A stretch of DNA of 64,000 nt from Verrucomicrobiia bacterium (GTDB lineage: Bacteria; Verrucomicrobiota; Verrucomicrobiia; Limisphaerales; DSYF01): positions 1 through 64,000 of the forward strand of contig DASTWL010000011.1 in assembly GCA_035765895.1 (NCBI GenBank), written 5' to 3'. Position numbers and translations under genes: made by a program. The notes beneath the pieces were generated by a model. The model ran no database searches, was not told the origin of the DNA, and saw only the letters and a program-made list of their open reading frames with translations. Below are positions 16,598-25,653 of this stretch, piece after piece; the stretch's first letter is position 1; the number at the start of each line of letters is the position of its first letter.

Positions 16598-19510
16598 TCA
16601 CTGACACGCTTCGCAGGTGCCGCCGTTACGCATGGCTTCGATGGAGCAGGCCGCCTTTTCCGATTCGGTGTATTCGTGTTTTGGGGGCACGGCTGCCATG
16701 GCTTCGGATTGGCGGTCACGATGGGCGGAGTCAATGGCGCTGCGGTTCAGGGTGCGGAGATAGTAGGTGGTTTTGAGGCCGCGTTCCCACGCTTCACGAT
16801 AGACGAAGCTCGCGGTGCGTGCGTCGTTGTCGGCGAGCCAGAGATTGGTGCTCTGCGCCTGATCGATCCATTTCTGCCGGACGGCGGCACATTGGAGAAT
16901 CCACGTGGGCGCGATTTCGAACGCAGTTTTGTAGAGCCGCTTTAACTCATCGGGCACACGGTCAAGTTGCTGGATGCTGCCATCGTGCGCCTTGAGTTCG
17001 GCGCGCAGCGCGTCGTCCCAGAGCCCGAGCGCCAGGAGGTCACGGATGAGCGGGTCGGTCGTGCGAATGAAATCCCCGCTGAGGTTCGACTTGGTGTGGA
17101 TGTGTTTATAGACCGGCTCGATGCAGGGCGTGGTGCCCAGGATGTTCGAGATCGTCGCGGTGGGGGCGATGGCGAGGCAGTTGGAGTTGCGCAGGCCATG
17201 TGTGCGGATGCGTTCGCGCAACGCAGACCAGTCGAGGCGCGCGTCGCGGTTGACCTGCACGGTCCTGCCGCGTTCGTGGTCGAGCAGCGCGAGCGTGTCG
17301 AGCGGCATGAGACCGCGGTCCCATTTGGAACCTTTGAAACTGGAGTAGGCGCCGCGCTCGCGGGCGAGTTCCGTGCTGGCTTGGTAGGCGTAATAAGCCA
17401 CCGCCTCCATGATTTCGTCGTTGAAGGCGACGGCTTCCGGTGCATCAAAGGGAATGCGCTTCGCGTAAAGACAGTCCTGCAAGCCCATCACGCCGAGCCC
17501 GACCGGGCGGTGCTTGAGGTTCGCATTCCGGGCGGCTTCGACGGGGTAGAAGTTCAGGTCGATCACGTTGTCAAGCATCCGCATGGCCGTGGCGACGGTG
17601 GCGCGGAGCCGGGCGTGATCAATCGCGCCGTCCGCCGTGAGATGTTCGGCAAGGTGGATGGACGCGAGATTGCACACGGCAACTTCGTCCGTCGAAGTAT
17701 TCAAGGTGATCTCGGTGCAGAGGTTGGAGTTGTGAATCACGCCCGCGTGATCCTGCGGCGAACGCACGTTGCACGGGTCCTTGAACGTCATCCATGGATG
17801 GCCGGTCTCGAACAGCGCTTCGAGCATCCGCTTCCACAAGGCGAGCACGCGAATTTTGCGGCCAAAGAATTTTCCCTGCTCCGCCAGCGCCTCGTAATGT
17901 TTGTAACGCTCTTCGAAGGCGCGCCCGTGCAACCCGGCAAGGTCGGGCGTTTCGTTGCTGCGGAACAGCGTCCACGTGGCGTCCTTGGGCAGCACGCCGT
18001 CGGCGATGGCCTTGAGGCGCTTCATGAACAGGTCGGGTATCCAGTGGGCGGTGTTCATGTTGTGCGTGCGGCGGCGTTCGTCGCCGGTCTCCTTGCGGAG
18101 GTCGAGAAAATCCTCGATGTCCGTGTGCCAGAGTTCGAGGTAGCTGCACAGCGCACCGGGACGTTTACCGCCCTGGTTCACGGCAATGGCGATGTCGTTG
18201 CTGACCTTGAGAAACGGAATCACGCCACTGGATTCGCCGTTGGTGCCATGGATGTGGGCGCCCGTGCCGCGGACGGCCGTCCAGGAGCAGCCGAGGCCGC
18301 CGGCCCATTTTGAGAGCAGCGAGAAGCGGCGCCACGTCTCGGTGATGTCCTCGATGCTGTCGCCGCAGTAAAGCAGGTAGCAGCTCGACAACTGGCTGTG
18401 CCGCGTGCCGCTGTTAAAGAGTGTCGGCGTGGAACTGCACGCGCGACGGGACTTGTAAACCTGGTAGAACTCAATGGCCCAGTCTTCGCGGGAGCGTGCC
18501 GGAGCGTCGGGCGTTGCCCGGCTTGATTGAATGTTCTGCTTTTCATGCCGGGCAATGCCCGGCGTTCCACCCTCATTGATCGCCAGACCCATGGCCACGC
18601 GCATCCAGAAAATCTGCGGCGCTTCGAGGCGTTGCTTGCGATTGGAGACGGAATCGGTGCGAAGGTGAATCAGGTAACGGTCGTAGAGCGTTTGCAGGCC
18701 GAGAAAGTCAAACGCGAGATCAGCGTAGGGATCGAGCGCGTCCGCGAGCTTGTTCAAGTCGAACGTCGCAAGTCGTTCGTCGAGGCGTCCGGCTTCGACG
18801 CCGCGCGGGATGGTGGCGATGAAAGAGCGGCGGTGCGCCTCCTTGAGCCGGGCCATGCCGTCCGTGACGCGCCAGGAAAGCGTTTCCTCGTAGATGAACG
18901 TCAGCAGAATCCGGCCGGCGAAGAAACGGCTGTCGGCGTCGAGATCGAGCAGCGACTTGGCGTTGAGAACGATGGTGTCGCGGCGTTCCTCGGGCGACAG
19001 CGCGAGGGAGACGCTGCGGAGCAGGCGTTCGATGAGCTGTGCCTCGTTCAGGACGAGTTGGAGGCCGAGCCGGGCGAAGCTCACGCGGGCGCGCACGTCG
19101 GCAAGCAGTTCGCCGGGAACCAGCTCAGGCTGCTCGGGCGCGGGATGCTGCCGCAACGCCTCGGCTTCGCGCAGCGTGACGCGCCGGGCGCGTTCGCGGG
19201 CGTGGGCGAGTGCGATCTTCGGATGGCCAAGTTCAATGAGCAAATCCTCGACGAGCGCGCAGAGGTCTTCGTGGTGCAGCAACGACGGGCGGTCTCGACG
19301 CAGGCGGAACTCGATTTCGGCGCGGGCTTGTTGCGGCAGCGATCCGACCGGGGTGACGGCAATCAGGCAGGCGCGCTCGACGGCATCCTCGATCTTGTCG
19401 CCGCGCCACGGGACGATCTCTTCGGGCGCTCCGGGCAGGGCGGGTTCGATGATGCGGGGCAAAGCGCCGGTGGATTCGGCGACGGCGGGGAAGAGTTCGG
19501 TGGTGGGCAT
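16598..19510 (-). CDS. nrdA: Ribonucleoside-diphosphate reductase alpha subunit (class I)
   Basis: 970 aa. An ATP-cone occupies about residues 30-120 ('EEIVPWRGDKIEDAVERACL'). The catalytic barrel has the first redox Cys in 'SQLSSCYLLYC' (about 377), the N-x-C-x-E centre in 'HNSNLCTEITLNT' (about 595) and its partner Cys in 'EVAVCNLAS', 'TYYLRTLNRSA' for radical transfer, and the C-terminal pair CEAC (966-969). It reduces NDPs to dNDPs with NrdB. It lies downstream of nrdB in the same direction, 158 bp apart, so both fall under the upstream cobalamin riboswitch. Odd: residues about 312-340 (GGTPGIARHEKQNIQSSRAT, then PDAPARSRED) interrupt 'MGLAINE...WAIEFYQVY', which is normally contiguous. 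They are encoded by an inserted double-hairpin repeat (18501-18568). Confidence 0.96.
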   Translation of the reverse strand: MPTTELFPAVAESTGALPRIIEPALPGAPEEIVPWRGDKIEDAVERACLIAVTPVGSLPQQARAEIEFRLRRDRPSLLHHEDLCALVEDLLIELGHPKIALAHARERARRVTLREAEALRQHPAPEQPELVPGELLADVRARVSFARLGLQLVLNEAQLIERLLRSVSLALSPEERRDTIVLNAKSLLDLDADSRFFAGRILLTFIYEETLSWRVTDGMARLKEAHRRSFIATIPRGVEAGRLDERLATFDLNKLADALDPYADLAFDFLGLQTLYDRYLIHLRTDSVSNRKQRLEAPQIFWMRVAMGLAINEGGTPGIARHEKQNIQSSRATPDAPARSREDWAIEFYQVYKSRRACSSTPTLFNSGTRHSQLSSCYLLYCGDSIEDITETWRRFSLLSKWAGGLGCSWTAVRGTGAHIHGTNGESSGVIPFLKVSNDIAIAVNQGGKRPGALCSYLELWHTDIEDFLDLRKETGDERRRTHNMNTAHWIPDLFMKRLKAIADGVLPKDATWTLFRSNETPDLAGLHGRAFEERYKHYEALAEQGKFFGRKIRVLALWKRMLEALFETGHPWMTFKDPCNVRSPQDHAGVIHNSNLCTEITLNTSTDEVAVCNLASIHLAEHLTADGAIDHARLRATVATAMRMLDNVIDLNFYPVEAARNANLKHRPVGLGVMGLQDCLYAKRIPFDAPEAVAFNDEIMEAVAYYAYQASTELARERGAYSSFKGSKWDRGLMPLDTLALLDHERGRTVQVNRDARLDWSALRERIRTHGLRNSNCLAIAPTATISNILGTTPCIEPVYKHIHTKSNLSGDFIRTTDPLIRDLLALGLWDDALRAELKAHDGSIQQLDRVPDELKRLYKTAFEIAPTWILQCAAVRQKWIDQAQSTNLWLADNDARTASFVYREAWERGLKTTYYLRTLNRSAIDSAHRDRQSEAMAAVPPKHEYTESEKAACSIEAMRNGGTCEACQ
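18501..18568. repeat. BIME-like double-hairpin element inside nrdA
   Basis: Two 24-bp arms (18501-18524 and 18545-18568) are inverted copies matching at 20 of 24 positions around a 20-nt spacer. Each arm is itself a hairpin with a 3-nt loop: CGGGC GTT GCCCG (18508-18520) and GCCGGGC AAT GCCCGGC (18547-18563). It adds roughly 25 codons without breaking the nrdA frame. Confidence 0.8.
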
Positions 19511-19668
19511 GGCTATTCGGGAGTTGAAGCGAAGCGAGTGGTGCGTGGCCGTATGCGGAGCATCGACCGCAGTGGGTGGGATTTGAGAAAACGCGTCATT
19601 TTATTCCTGTGCGTTCGGTGCCGGCGAAATGCTGCTGCTGGCCTGTCAGACACAGCCGGGCGCCATGC

Positions 19669-20835
19669 TCAAACCAAATCATCCTCCGCGGTGTTCTTCA
19701 CGCTGCCGCTGGTTTGGTATTCGGTGACGCGGGTTTCGAAGAAATTTTTTTCCTTCTTCAGGAAGATGACCTCATCGAGCCACGGGAACGGGTTCGTGGT
19801 CACCTTCGAGAGCGGCGCGAGGCCGAGGCTGGTGAGGCGGCGGTCGGCGTTGTAATCCACGTAGTCGAGAAACTCCTTCTGCGTCATGCCGACGGCGTCC
19901 TCGGGCAGGCAGTCGCGGACGAATTCCTTTTCCAGCGCCACGCCGTCGCGCATGAAGGTGCGGAGCTCCTCGCGGAACTCAGGCGTCCAGAGTGCGGGGT
20001 TCTCGCGGATTAATTCCGTGAGCAGGTAGCGCCCGAGCGCGATGTGGTTTGATTCGTCGCGCAACGTGTATTGGAACATCTGGCCGATGCCGGTCATCTT
20101 GTTCTGGCGGTGCAGCGAGAGAATCATTGCGAACAGGCCGTAGAATTGCGTGCCTTCCATGACCTGCGTGATGCCGAAGAGCGCCTTGGCAAACTTGCGC
20201 TGGTTCTCGACCTGGGTGAGGTCGAGGCCGCGCTTGAGTTCGGGCATGTGCGCGGTGATGAAATCGTTTTTGCGGCGGATGCTCGGGATGTCGTTGAACT
20301 TGGCGGTGACTTCGTCCTGGTCAATGTCGAGGCTGCCGATGATGTGCAGGAGCGAATCCATGTGGATGGATTCCTCGGCGATCCAGCGGAGCACGGCATG
20401 CTTCAGTTCGGCGGCGGTGAGGTTGTCCTCGATCGCGTGCAGGACGCTGTCACCCACGATGCCTTCCGCCGCGGAGAAGTAGCCTACGCCCATTTCGATG
20501 ATCCAGCGTTCCTTGGGCTTGAGCGCGCCGGAGTTCCACAGCGTGCAGTCCTTCGTCATGTCAATGACGTCGGGCTCCCAGTGGTTCGCCTTCATCTGTT
20601 TGTAGATGCGGTAGGCGTCGGGATATTTGAGCGGAAGGACGTTCAACTCGGGCGTGCGCGGACCGTTGATGACGCGCTTGGCGTCCTTGCGTGCGCGGGC
20701 GCGTTCGCGGTCGAGGCGGAAGGTTTTGCCGCGGAATTCGTAAATGACGAAACGGCCTTCCTCGCGTTCGGTGAAGTCGTGAGGCGGAAGGGCTGGCGGA
20801 GTGGTCGGGCGAACCGGTTCGACGATGGCGTTCAT
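19669..20835 (-). CDS. nrdB: Ribonucleotide reductase beta subunit, tyrosine-less metal site
   Basis: 388 aa. The ferritin-like core shows the metal ligands: E124 (in 'GYFSAAEGIVG', Glu rather than the usual Asp), E155 and H158 in 'WIAEESIHMDSLL', E227 in 'VMEGTQFYG', and E261/H264 in 'RDESNHIALG'. In E. coli NrdB the radical Tyr lies four residues after the first ligand His; here that position is Leu162. This, with the Glu ligand, points to a tyrosine-independent subclass such as class Ic (Mn/Fe cofactor, Chlamydia type), though another metal pair is possible. The C-terminal tail is short and Glu/Asp/Val-rich (NTAEDDLV), as needed to dock on NrdA. It is transcribed first in an nrdBA operon behind a cobalamin riboswitch. 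Confidence 0.93.
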   Translation of the reverse strand: MNAIVEPVRPTTPPALPPHDFTEREEGRFVIYEFRGKTFRLDRERARARKDAKRVINGPRTPELNVLPLKYPDAYRIYKQMKANHWEPDVIDMTKDCTLWNSGALKPKERWIIEMGVGYFSAAEGIVGDSVLHAIEDNLTAAELKHAVLRWIAEESIHMDSLLHIIGSLDIDQDEVTAKFNDIPSIRRKNDFITAHMPELKRGLDLTQVENQRKFAKALFGITQVMEGTQFYGLFAMILSLHRQNKMTGIGQMFQYTLRDESNHIALGRYLLTELIRENPALWTPEFREELRTFMRDGVALEKEFVRDCLPEDAVGMTQKEFLDYVDYNADRRLTSLGLAPLSKVTTNPFPWLDEVIFLKKEKNFFETRVTEYQTSGSVKNTAEDDLV

Positions 20836-20883
20836 GTTTTGGCTTCAACCGCGCGCCAACGCGGTCCATGCACGGAACGACGA

Positions 20884-20940
20884 AATAAAAACGCCGTTTC
20901 CGCACGGGCAAACGACGAGACGCCCGCGACTGGAAACGGC
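20884..20940 (-). terminator. Intrinsic terminator of the cobalamin riboswitch platform
   Basis: On the minus strand GCCGTTTCC (from 20940) pairs with GGAAACGGC (to 20893), followed by GTTTTTATTT. It lies between the riboswitch (ending at 21012) and the nrdB start (20835), the place expected for a transcription-attenuating expression platform. Confidence 0.75.
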
Positions 20941-21011
20941 CAGCCGGATCGCCTCATCCGGTCCTTGGCGGGACCGCGAATGCCGGCAGCAGGCCGGCGA
21001 TCTGATGAGTT

Positions 21012-21177
21012 CAAGCAAGCCGGTCTTCTGGCTTCGAGGTCGTCCTACTCCGCCGCCTTACCGCCCGCATGGGCAGTGGCTGGGTGGCGTTTCGTCGCTC
21101 GTTACAGCGGCGCAACCGCGCGGGATTCGCACCCGCTTCCCGATTCTCCTCCGGCCATAACCGGAGGCACTTGCTTG
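21012..21177 (-). promoter_or_regulatory. Cobalamin (B12) riboswitch upstream of nrdBA
   Basis: Read leftward from 21177: P1 strand CAAGCAAG, AGTGCC, then GGGAAGCGGGTGCGAATCCC, GCGCGGTTGCGCCGCTGT (the B12-box region), a long variable arm, and GCCAGAAGACC before the closing P1 strand CTTGCTTG at 21019-21012. P1 is a perfect 8-bp match. The order and core sequences fit the cobalamin family. When B12 binds, the terminator at 20884-20940 should form and shut off nrdBA. Confidence 0.92.
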
Positions 21178-21211
21178 TCACAGCCACAGCTAATGGTGGC
21201 TTCTGTTAAAG

Positions 21212-21237
21212 AACACCGCTATTCCTAGTGCGGTGTT
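21212..21237. promoter_or_regulatory. 8-bp inverted repeat upstream of the riboswitch
   Basis: AACACCGC (21212-21219) and GCGGTGTT (21230-21237) are perfect inverted arms around a 10-nt centre, just 5' of the nrdBA leader. It could be an operator in the nrd promoter region. It does not fit the 16-bp NrdR box closely. Confidence 0.35.
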
Positions 21238-21384
21238 GAATTGGGGTCAAGCGCACAGTTCGTCTCGGTCGGGTTTTGTGTGCCCAAGCCATTCAATCGG
21301 GACAGGGAGCGTTGGAAGCAGTTGGTTTGGCCCGGGACCGCTTGCCAAGTGCCGGGCTGGCTGATTTCATCCGGGCAAAAGCTT

Positions 21385-22002
21385 ATGAAGCCACTCTTTC
21401 ACGCTGTGACCGCGTTGGTGCTCCTCGCCATGGCGGTGAAGGTTCTTGCTGTAACCGAACCGCCCAAGCGCATGGTGGACGGGGTGACCGTGGACCTCAG
21501 TCCGTTGCTGGCATGGCGGAAGAGTCACCAGGGCGACCGACCCTTGACGCGGTGGGTGGAACTCAAGGGCAGCATTGTGGGCACAAACGGGCTGGGCTGG
21601 GTTTTGTTTGCCCATGCTGGAGGCAAAACAAGCAAGGAGACGAAGGTGATTTTGAAAAATCCGCCCCAGGCCGAAGGCGCGCGGTATGCGCTACTGGCGG
21701 CGCAGCTCGAGGCATTGAAGCAGGAGCGGGCACGATTCCAGGCCGAAGCGAACCAGCCATTGCACGACCGCAAGGTCCGGACGCGTCGCGGCACCCGCGT
21801 CCTTCGCGATCCGAATCACGCGGAAGTGAAAGATGCCAAGGCGCAGTTGGCCGACGTGAACCAGCGCGTCAAAGTCGTGGAAAAGGAGCTCGCGCAACTG
21901 CCGTCGCAGAATGGCCGCTACGTGGTGGATTGTCTGGCGCTGCAAACCGGCACAGTGGCGGGCGGGCTGCCGGTGTTTGACCGGGGAGCAATTGTTCCGT
22001 GA
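21385..22002 (+). CDS. Hypothetical secreted protein
   Basis: 205 aa from the ATG at 21385, chosen because a signal peptide begins there (MKPLFHAVTALVLLAMAVKV, cleavage near LAVTEPP); the frame upstream is non-coding in character. The mature part has a beta-strand stretch on a 'WVELKGSIVGTNGLGWVLFA' motif, then a charged coiled-coil (about 85-165, 'AAQLEALKQERARFQAEANQ', 'VNQRVKVVEKELAQLPSQNG'). No family recognised. Its stop overlaps the rsgA start (TGATG), so the two are co-translated. Confidence 0.65.
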   Translation: MKPLFHAVTALVLLAMAVKVLAVTEPPKRMVDGVTVDLSPLLAWRKSHQGDRPLTRWVELKGSIVGTNGLGWVLFAHAGGKTSKETKVILKNPPQAEGARYALLAAQLEALKQERARFQAEANQPLHDRKVRTRRGTRVLRDPNHAEVKDAKAQLADVNQRVKVVEKELAQLPSQNGRYVVDCLALQTGTVAGGLPVFDRGAIVP

Positions 22003-23099
22003 TGATCGAGGGGGACCTGTCATTGCACCGGCTGGGCTGGGATGAATCGTGGGGGGCGGCCTTTGCACCGCACCGGGAGCGCGGCTTGCGCGCCGGCCGC
22101 GTGGCGGTGCAGGACAAGCATCACTACGTGCTTTTTGCCGAGGAGGGCGAGTTGCTCGCGCAAATTGCCGGCAAACTGCTGCATGGGCTCACGTCCGAGG
22201 CGGAACTTCCCAAGGTGGGCGACTGGGTGGCCTTCAAACCCACGATGCTGGGCGAGGCGAAAGCCGTCATTCAGGCCGTGCTGCCGCGGCGCACGAAACT
22301 GGGGCGCAAAATTCCCGGCCGGGAAACCGAGGAGCAGGTGCTCGTGGCCAACATTGACACCGCGTTCATCGTGCTGGCGTTGGACGAAACCTTCAACCCG
22401 CGCCTGCTCGAACGTTTTCTGCTCATGGTGGTCGAGGGAGGGGCGCAGCCGATGGTGGTGCTGAACAAGGCCGATCTCTGCGATACTCTTGCAGCGCACG
22501 TGGCCGAGGCCCGACGGTGTGCCGGTGAGGCGCCGGTGGTGGCGGTCAGCGCAAAAACCCGGCGGGCCCTGAAAAATGTGCTGGAATTGATCCAGCCTGG
22601 CGCCACGGTCGTGTTTATTGGCACGTCGGGCGTGGGCAAATCCACGTTGATCAACCGGCTCTACGGCGAGGCGATCCAGCCCACCGCCGAGGTGCGCGAG
22701 GGCGACCGCAAAGGCCGCCATACGACAACCTGGCGCGAACTCATCGTGCTACCCAATGGCGGGCTGGTGATCGACACGCCGGGCATGCGCGAGTTTCAAC
22801 TTTGGCTGGCGGGTGAGGGGATGCACGAGGCGTTTCCCGACATCGAGCTTCTGGCGCTTAAATGCCGTTTTCGCGAATGCCGTCACGGGGCGGAAAGGGA
22901 CTGTGCTGTGCAGGCCGCACTGGCCGCGGGCACGCTGGCGCGCGAACGGTTCGAAAATTTTCTCAAGCTCCGCCGTGAACTGGACTTTCTCGAAAAGGCC
23001 CGCACGTATCATCAACCGTATGGCCGCGGACGCAGTGAAGCGGAAAAACGCAAACGTGCTGCCCGCGAAAAGTGGCGCTACACCGGCGAAGAAGAGTGA
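22002..23099 (+). CDS. rsgA: Ribosome small subunit-dependent GTPase RsgA
   Basis: 365 aa. Order: OB fold (about 20-100), circularly permuted GTPase with G4 NKAD ('VVLNKADLCDT') before G1 'GTSGVGKSTLINRL' and G3 'DTPGMREF', then the C-terminal zinc motif CxxxxCxHxxxxxC ('KCRFRECRHGAERDC'). It checks late 30S subunit maturation. The ATG at 22002 overlaps the preceding stop; a GTG at 21999 is an alternative. The tail is strongly basic (EAEKRKRAAREKWR). Confidence 0.95.
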   Translation: MIEGDLSLHRLGWDESWGAAFAPHRERGLRAGRVAVQDKHHYVLFAEEGELLAQIAGKLLHGLTSEAELPKVGDWVAFKPTMLGEAKAVIQAVLPRRTKLGRKIPGRETEEQVLVANIDTAFIVLALDETFNPRLLERFLLMVVEGGAQPMVVLNKADLCDTLAAHVAEARRCAGEAPVVAVSAKTRRALKNVLELIQPGATVVFIGTSGVGKSTLINRLYGEAIQPTAEVREGDRKGRHTTTWRELIVLPNGGLVIDTPGMREFQLWLAGEGMHEAFPDIELLALKCRFRECRHGAERDCAVQAALAAGTLARERFENFLKLRRELDFLEKARTYHQPYGRGRSEAEKRKRAAREKWRYTGEEE

Positions 23100-23237
23100 C
23101 GGATTGGGAAGTCAGAGAGGATGTCCCTTCCGTTGAACCAGCGAACTGCCAATTCGCCAAGAGTTCGTGTTCGCCACCGCTCGCGTTTGGCTGATTTCCA
23201 AATTGCGTAATCGCGCCGCGGGCCTACTTTCTCCGGC

Positions 23238-23894
23238 ATGAAACTGACCCTGAGTTCAGCCATCCTCGCCGGGTTGCTGGCCGGCGCCTGTCTGCCGGTG
23301 ACCGGATGCAAATCCGTTTACTACGCCACCTACGAGAAGTTTGGGGTTTACAAGCGCGATCTGCTCAAGAAAAACGTCCAGGCCGCGCGCGATGACCAGC
23401 AAAAGGCGAGCGAGCAGTTCAAGGACGCGCTGACGAAACTCAAGGAGGTATATGCGTTCGACGGCGGCGAACTGGAAAAGGCCTATCGCGATTTGAACTC
23501 GGAATACGAAGATTCCGTGGATCGCGCGGCGGCAGTGCGCAAGCGGATTGCCGACGTGGAAACAGTGGGCAGCGATTTGTTCAAGGAATGGGAGGGCGAG
23601 ATTCAGCAAATTTCCACGCCGTCGCTGGCCGAGAGCAGCCGCAAACAATTGCGGGAGACGCGCGCCAAATATGATCTGATGGTGGACGCGCTCAAACACG
23701 CGGAACAGAGCATGGAACCGGTGCTGACCAAGCTGCACGACCAGGTGCTTTACCTGAAGCACAACCTGAACGCTGCGGCCATCGCGTCCTTGCGCGGCGA
23801 GGCCACAAACATTCAGGCCGAAATCGCGAAACTCATTGCCGACATGAACGCGTCCATTGCCAAGGCCGACGAGTTCATCAAGACGATGGATTAA
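23238..23894 (+). CDS. DUF2959 lipoprotein
   Basis: 218 aa. A lipoprotein signal is visible: hydrophobic stretch then lipobox VTGC with Cys24. The mature protein matches DUF2959: 'KSVYYATYEKFGVYKRDLLK' followed by long helices with a coiled-coil look ('ARDDQQKASEQFKDALTKLK', 'SEYEDSVDRAAAVRKRIADV', 'LYLKHNLNAAAIASLRGEAT'). The family is secreted and of unknown function. A HerA-like ATPase gene starts 39 bp downstream on the same strand. Confidence 0.9.
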   Translation: MKLTLSSAILAGLLAGACLPVTGCKSVYYATYEKFGVYKRDLLKKNVQAARDDQQKASEQFKDALTKLKEVYAFDGGELEKAYRDLNSEYEDSVDRAAAVRKRIADVETVGSDLFKEWEGEIQQISTPSLAESSRKQLRETRAKYDLMVDALKHAEQSMEPVLTKLHDQVLYLKHNLNAAAIASLRGEATNIQAEIAKLIADMNASIAKADEFIKTMD

Positions 23895-23933
23895 GCAGGG
23901 CTCGGTTCGAAACGCGAAACATACGCCACTGCC

Positions 23934-25496
23934 ATGAACCCCGAACCCATCCTCGTCGGCCGCAGTCGGCAAACGGACCTTTTTCTCCTCCCGCCGATGG
24001 CGAATCGCCACGGACTTATTGCGGGCGCGACGGGGACGGGCAAAACCGTCACGCTGCAGGTGCTCGCCGAAAGCTTCAGCGCGCAGGGTGTGCCGGTATT
24101 CATGGCCGATGTGAAGGGGGATCTCGCCGGCATCAGCCAGCCCGGCGGGCAATCGCCCAAGGTGCAGGAGCGCATCGCGCAGTTGCAGCTCGCTGGCTAT
24201 ACGCCGGCAGGCTGCCCCGTTACTTTTTGGGATGTGTTCGGCCAGAACGGGCATCCGGTGCGCGCGACCGTTTCCGAGATGGGCCCGCTGCTCCTCTCGC
24301 GTTTGTTCAATCTCAACGAAACGCAGGCCGGCGTGCTGAACATTGTGTTCCGCGTCGCGGATGAACACGGCCTGCTGCTGCTCGACTTGAAGGACCTGCG
24401 GGCGACGCTGAATTACATCGGGCAGAACGCGGCCGCGTTCACGACGCAATACGGCAACATCTCCGCCGCGAGCGTGGGTGCCATCCAGCGGGCGCTGCTC
24501 GCCGTCGAGTCGGAGGGCGGCGACCAGTTCTTCGGCGAACCGGCGTTGAATCTGGACGACCTGCTGCAAACCGATCCGAACGGGCGCGGCGTGGTGAACA
24601 TCCTGGCTGCCGACCGGCTCATGCAATCGCCCAAGGTCTATGCCACGCTGCTATTGTGGATGCTTTCCGAGTTGTTCGAGAACCTGCCCGAAGTCGGCGA
24701 CCCGCCCAAGCCGAAGCTCGTCTTCTTCTTCGACGAGGCGCATCTGCTCTTCAACGACCTGCCGCCGGTGTTGCTGGAGAAAATCGAGCAGGTGGTGCGG
24801 CTCATACGATCGAAAGGTGTTGGCGTTTACTTTGTGACACAGAACCCGCGCGACGTGCCGGATACCGTGCTCGGCCAGCTCGGCAACCGTGTGCAACATG
24901 CTTTGCGTGCCTTTACGCCTGCGGATCAAAAGCCCGTGAAGGCCGCCGCGCAAACCTTCCGCGCAAATCCCGCGCTCAATACGGAGTCCGTCCTGACGGA
25001 ACTTGGCGTGGGCGAGGCGCTGGTGTCGTTGCTCGACGAACGCGGGCAGCCGTGCGTGGTGGAACGGGCGATTATCGTGCCGCCGCGCAGCCAGATTGGT
25101 CCCATCCGGCCGGACCAGCGGCAGCAGCTCATGGCGAACTCCATCGTGGCGGGTGTGTATGAACAGGCGGTTGATCGCGATTCAGCCTACGAGAAACTGA
25201 CAGGCGCAGTGGCGGCCAGCCCGTCCCAACAACAGGCGCCGCCCGTCCTCGAAGCGAAGCGAAGCCTCTACGACCGCATCTTTGGTGTGGACGACCCGAA
25301 GTCGAACGCGTCCCCTGCGTCTCCGCCCGGGTTGCCGACGGCGGCTCCCCGACGCCCGGCGGGCCGCCCGCCGCAAGGGATGGGGGAGATGCTCATGAAA
25401 GGCGCGGCCCGCACAGCGACGACAATTGTCGTGGGGCAGATTGTGCGCGGGTTGCTGGGCGGAATCCTGGGGGGCGGAAGACGGCGTCGGTGGTAG
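23934..25496 (+). CDS. HerA/FtsK-like ATPase (DUF853, YjgR family)
   Basis: 520 aa. Walker A GATGTGKT lies at 31-38 and Walker B in '[13 protein letters not shown]' near 265; '[20 protein letters not shown]' is the sensor region with the finger that follows in DUF853 proteins. The C-terminus becomes Pro/Ala-rich and ends with a Gly/Arg tail ([11 protein letters not shown]). The E. coli homologue YjgR is uncharacterised; HerA relatives are hexameric DNA pumps. Whether it works with the DUF2959 lipoprotein just upstream is unknown. Confidence 0.9.
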   Translation: MNPEPILVGRSRQTDLFLLPPMANRHGLIAGATGTGKTVTLQVLAESFSAQGVPVFMADVKGDLAGISQPGGQSPKVQERIAQLQLAGYTPAGCPVTFWDVFGQNGHPVRATVSEMGPLLLSRLFNLNETQAGVLNIVFRVADEHGLLLLDLKDLRATLNYIGQNAAAFTTQYGNISAASVGAIQRALLAVESEGGDQFFGEPALNLDDLLQTDPNGRGVVNILAADRLMQSPKVYATLLLWMLSELFENLPEVGDPPKPKLVFFFDEAHLLFNDLPPVLLEKIEQVVRLIRSKGVGVYFVTQNPRDVPDTVLGQLGNRVQHALRAFTPADQKPVKAAAQTFRANPALNTESVLTELGVGEALVSLLDERGQPCVVERAIIVPPRSQIGPIRPDQRQQLMANSIVAGVYEQAVDRDSAYEKLTGAVAASPSQQQAPPVLEAKRSLYDRIFGVDDPKSNASPASPPGLPTAAPRRPAGRPPQGMGEMLMKGAARTATTIVVGQIVRGLLGGILGGGRRRRW

Positions 25497-25653
25497 CGGA
25501 GCACGGTTACCGCTGGCGCTTCAGCGAAAGCCATACCGCACGAGCGACGCAGTTGGTTTCCAAGCCGCCGTCTCTTTTGGGCCCAGCGCTTGTCTCAGCG
25601 ATCAGCCGTGTCGCCCCTTCGCTGCACCCAAACTATTCTCCGGCGGGTGGCTT

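Noticed and set aside
21241-21384. 48-residue extension of the secreted hypothetical protein
   Set aside because: A clear signal peptide begins at 21385 and the upstream sequence has no coding character.
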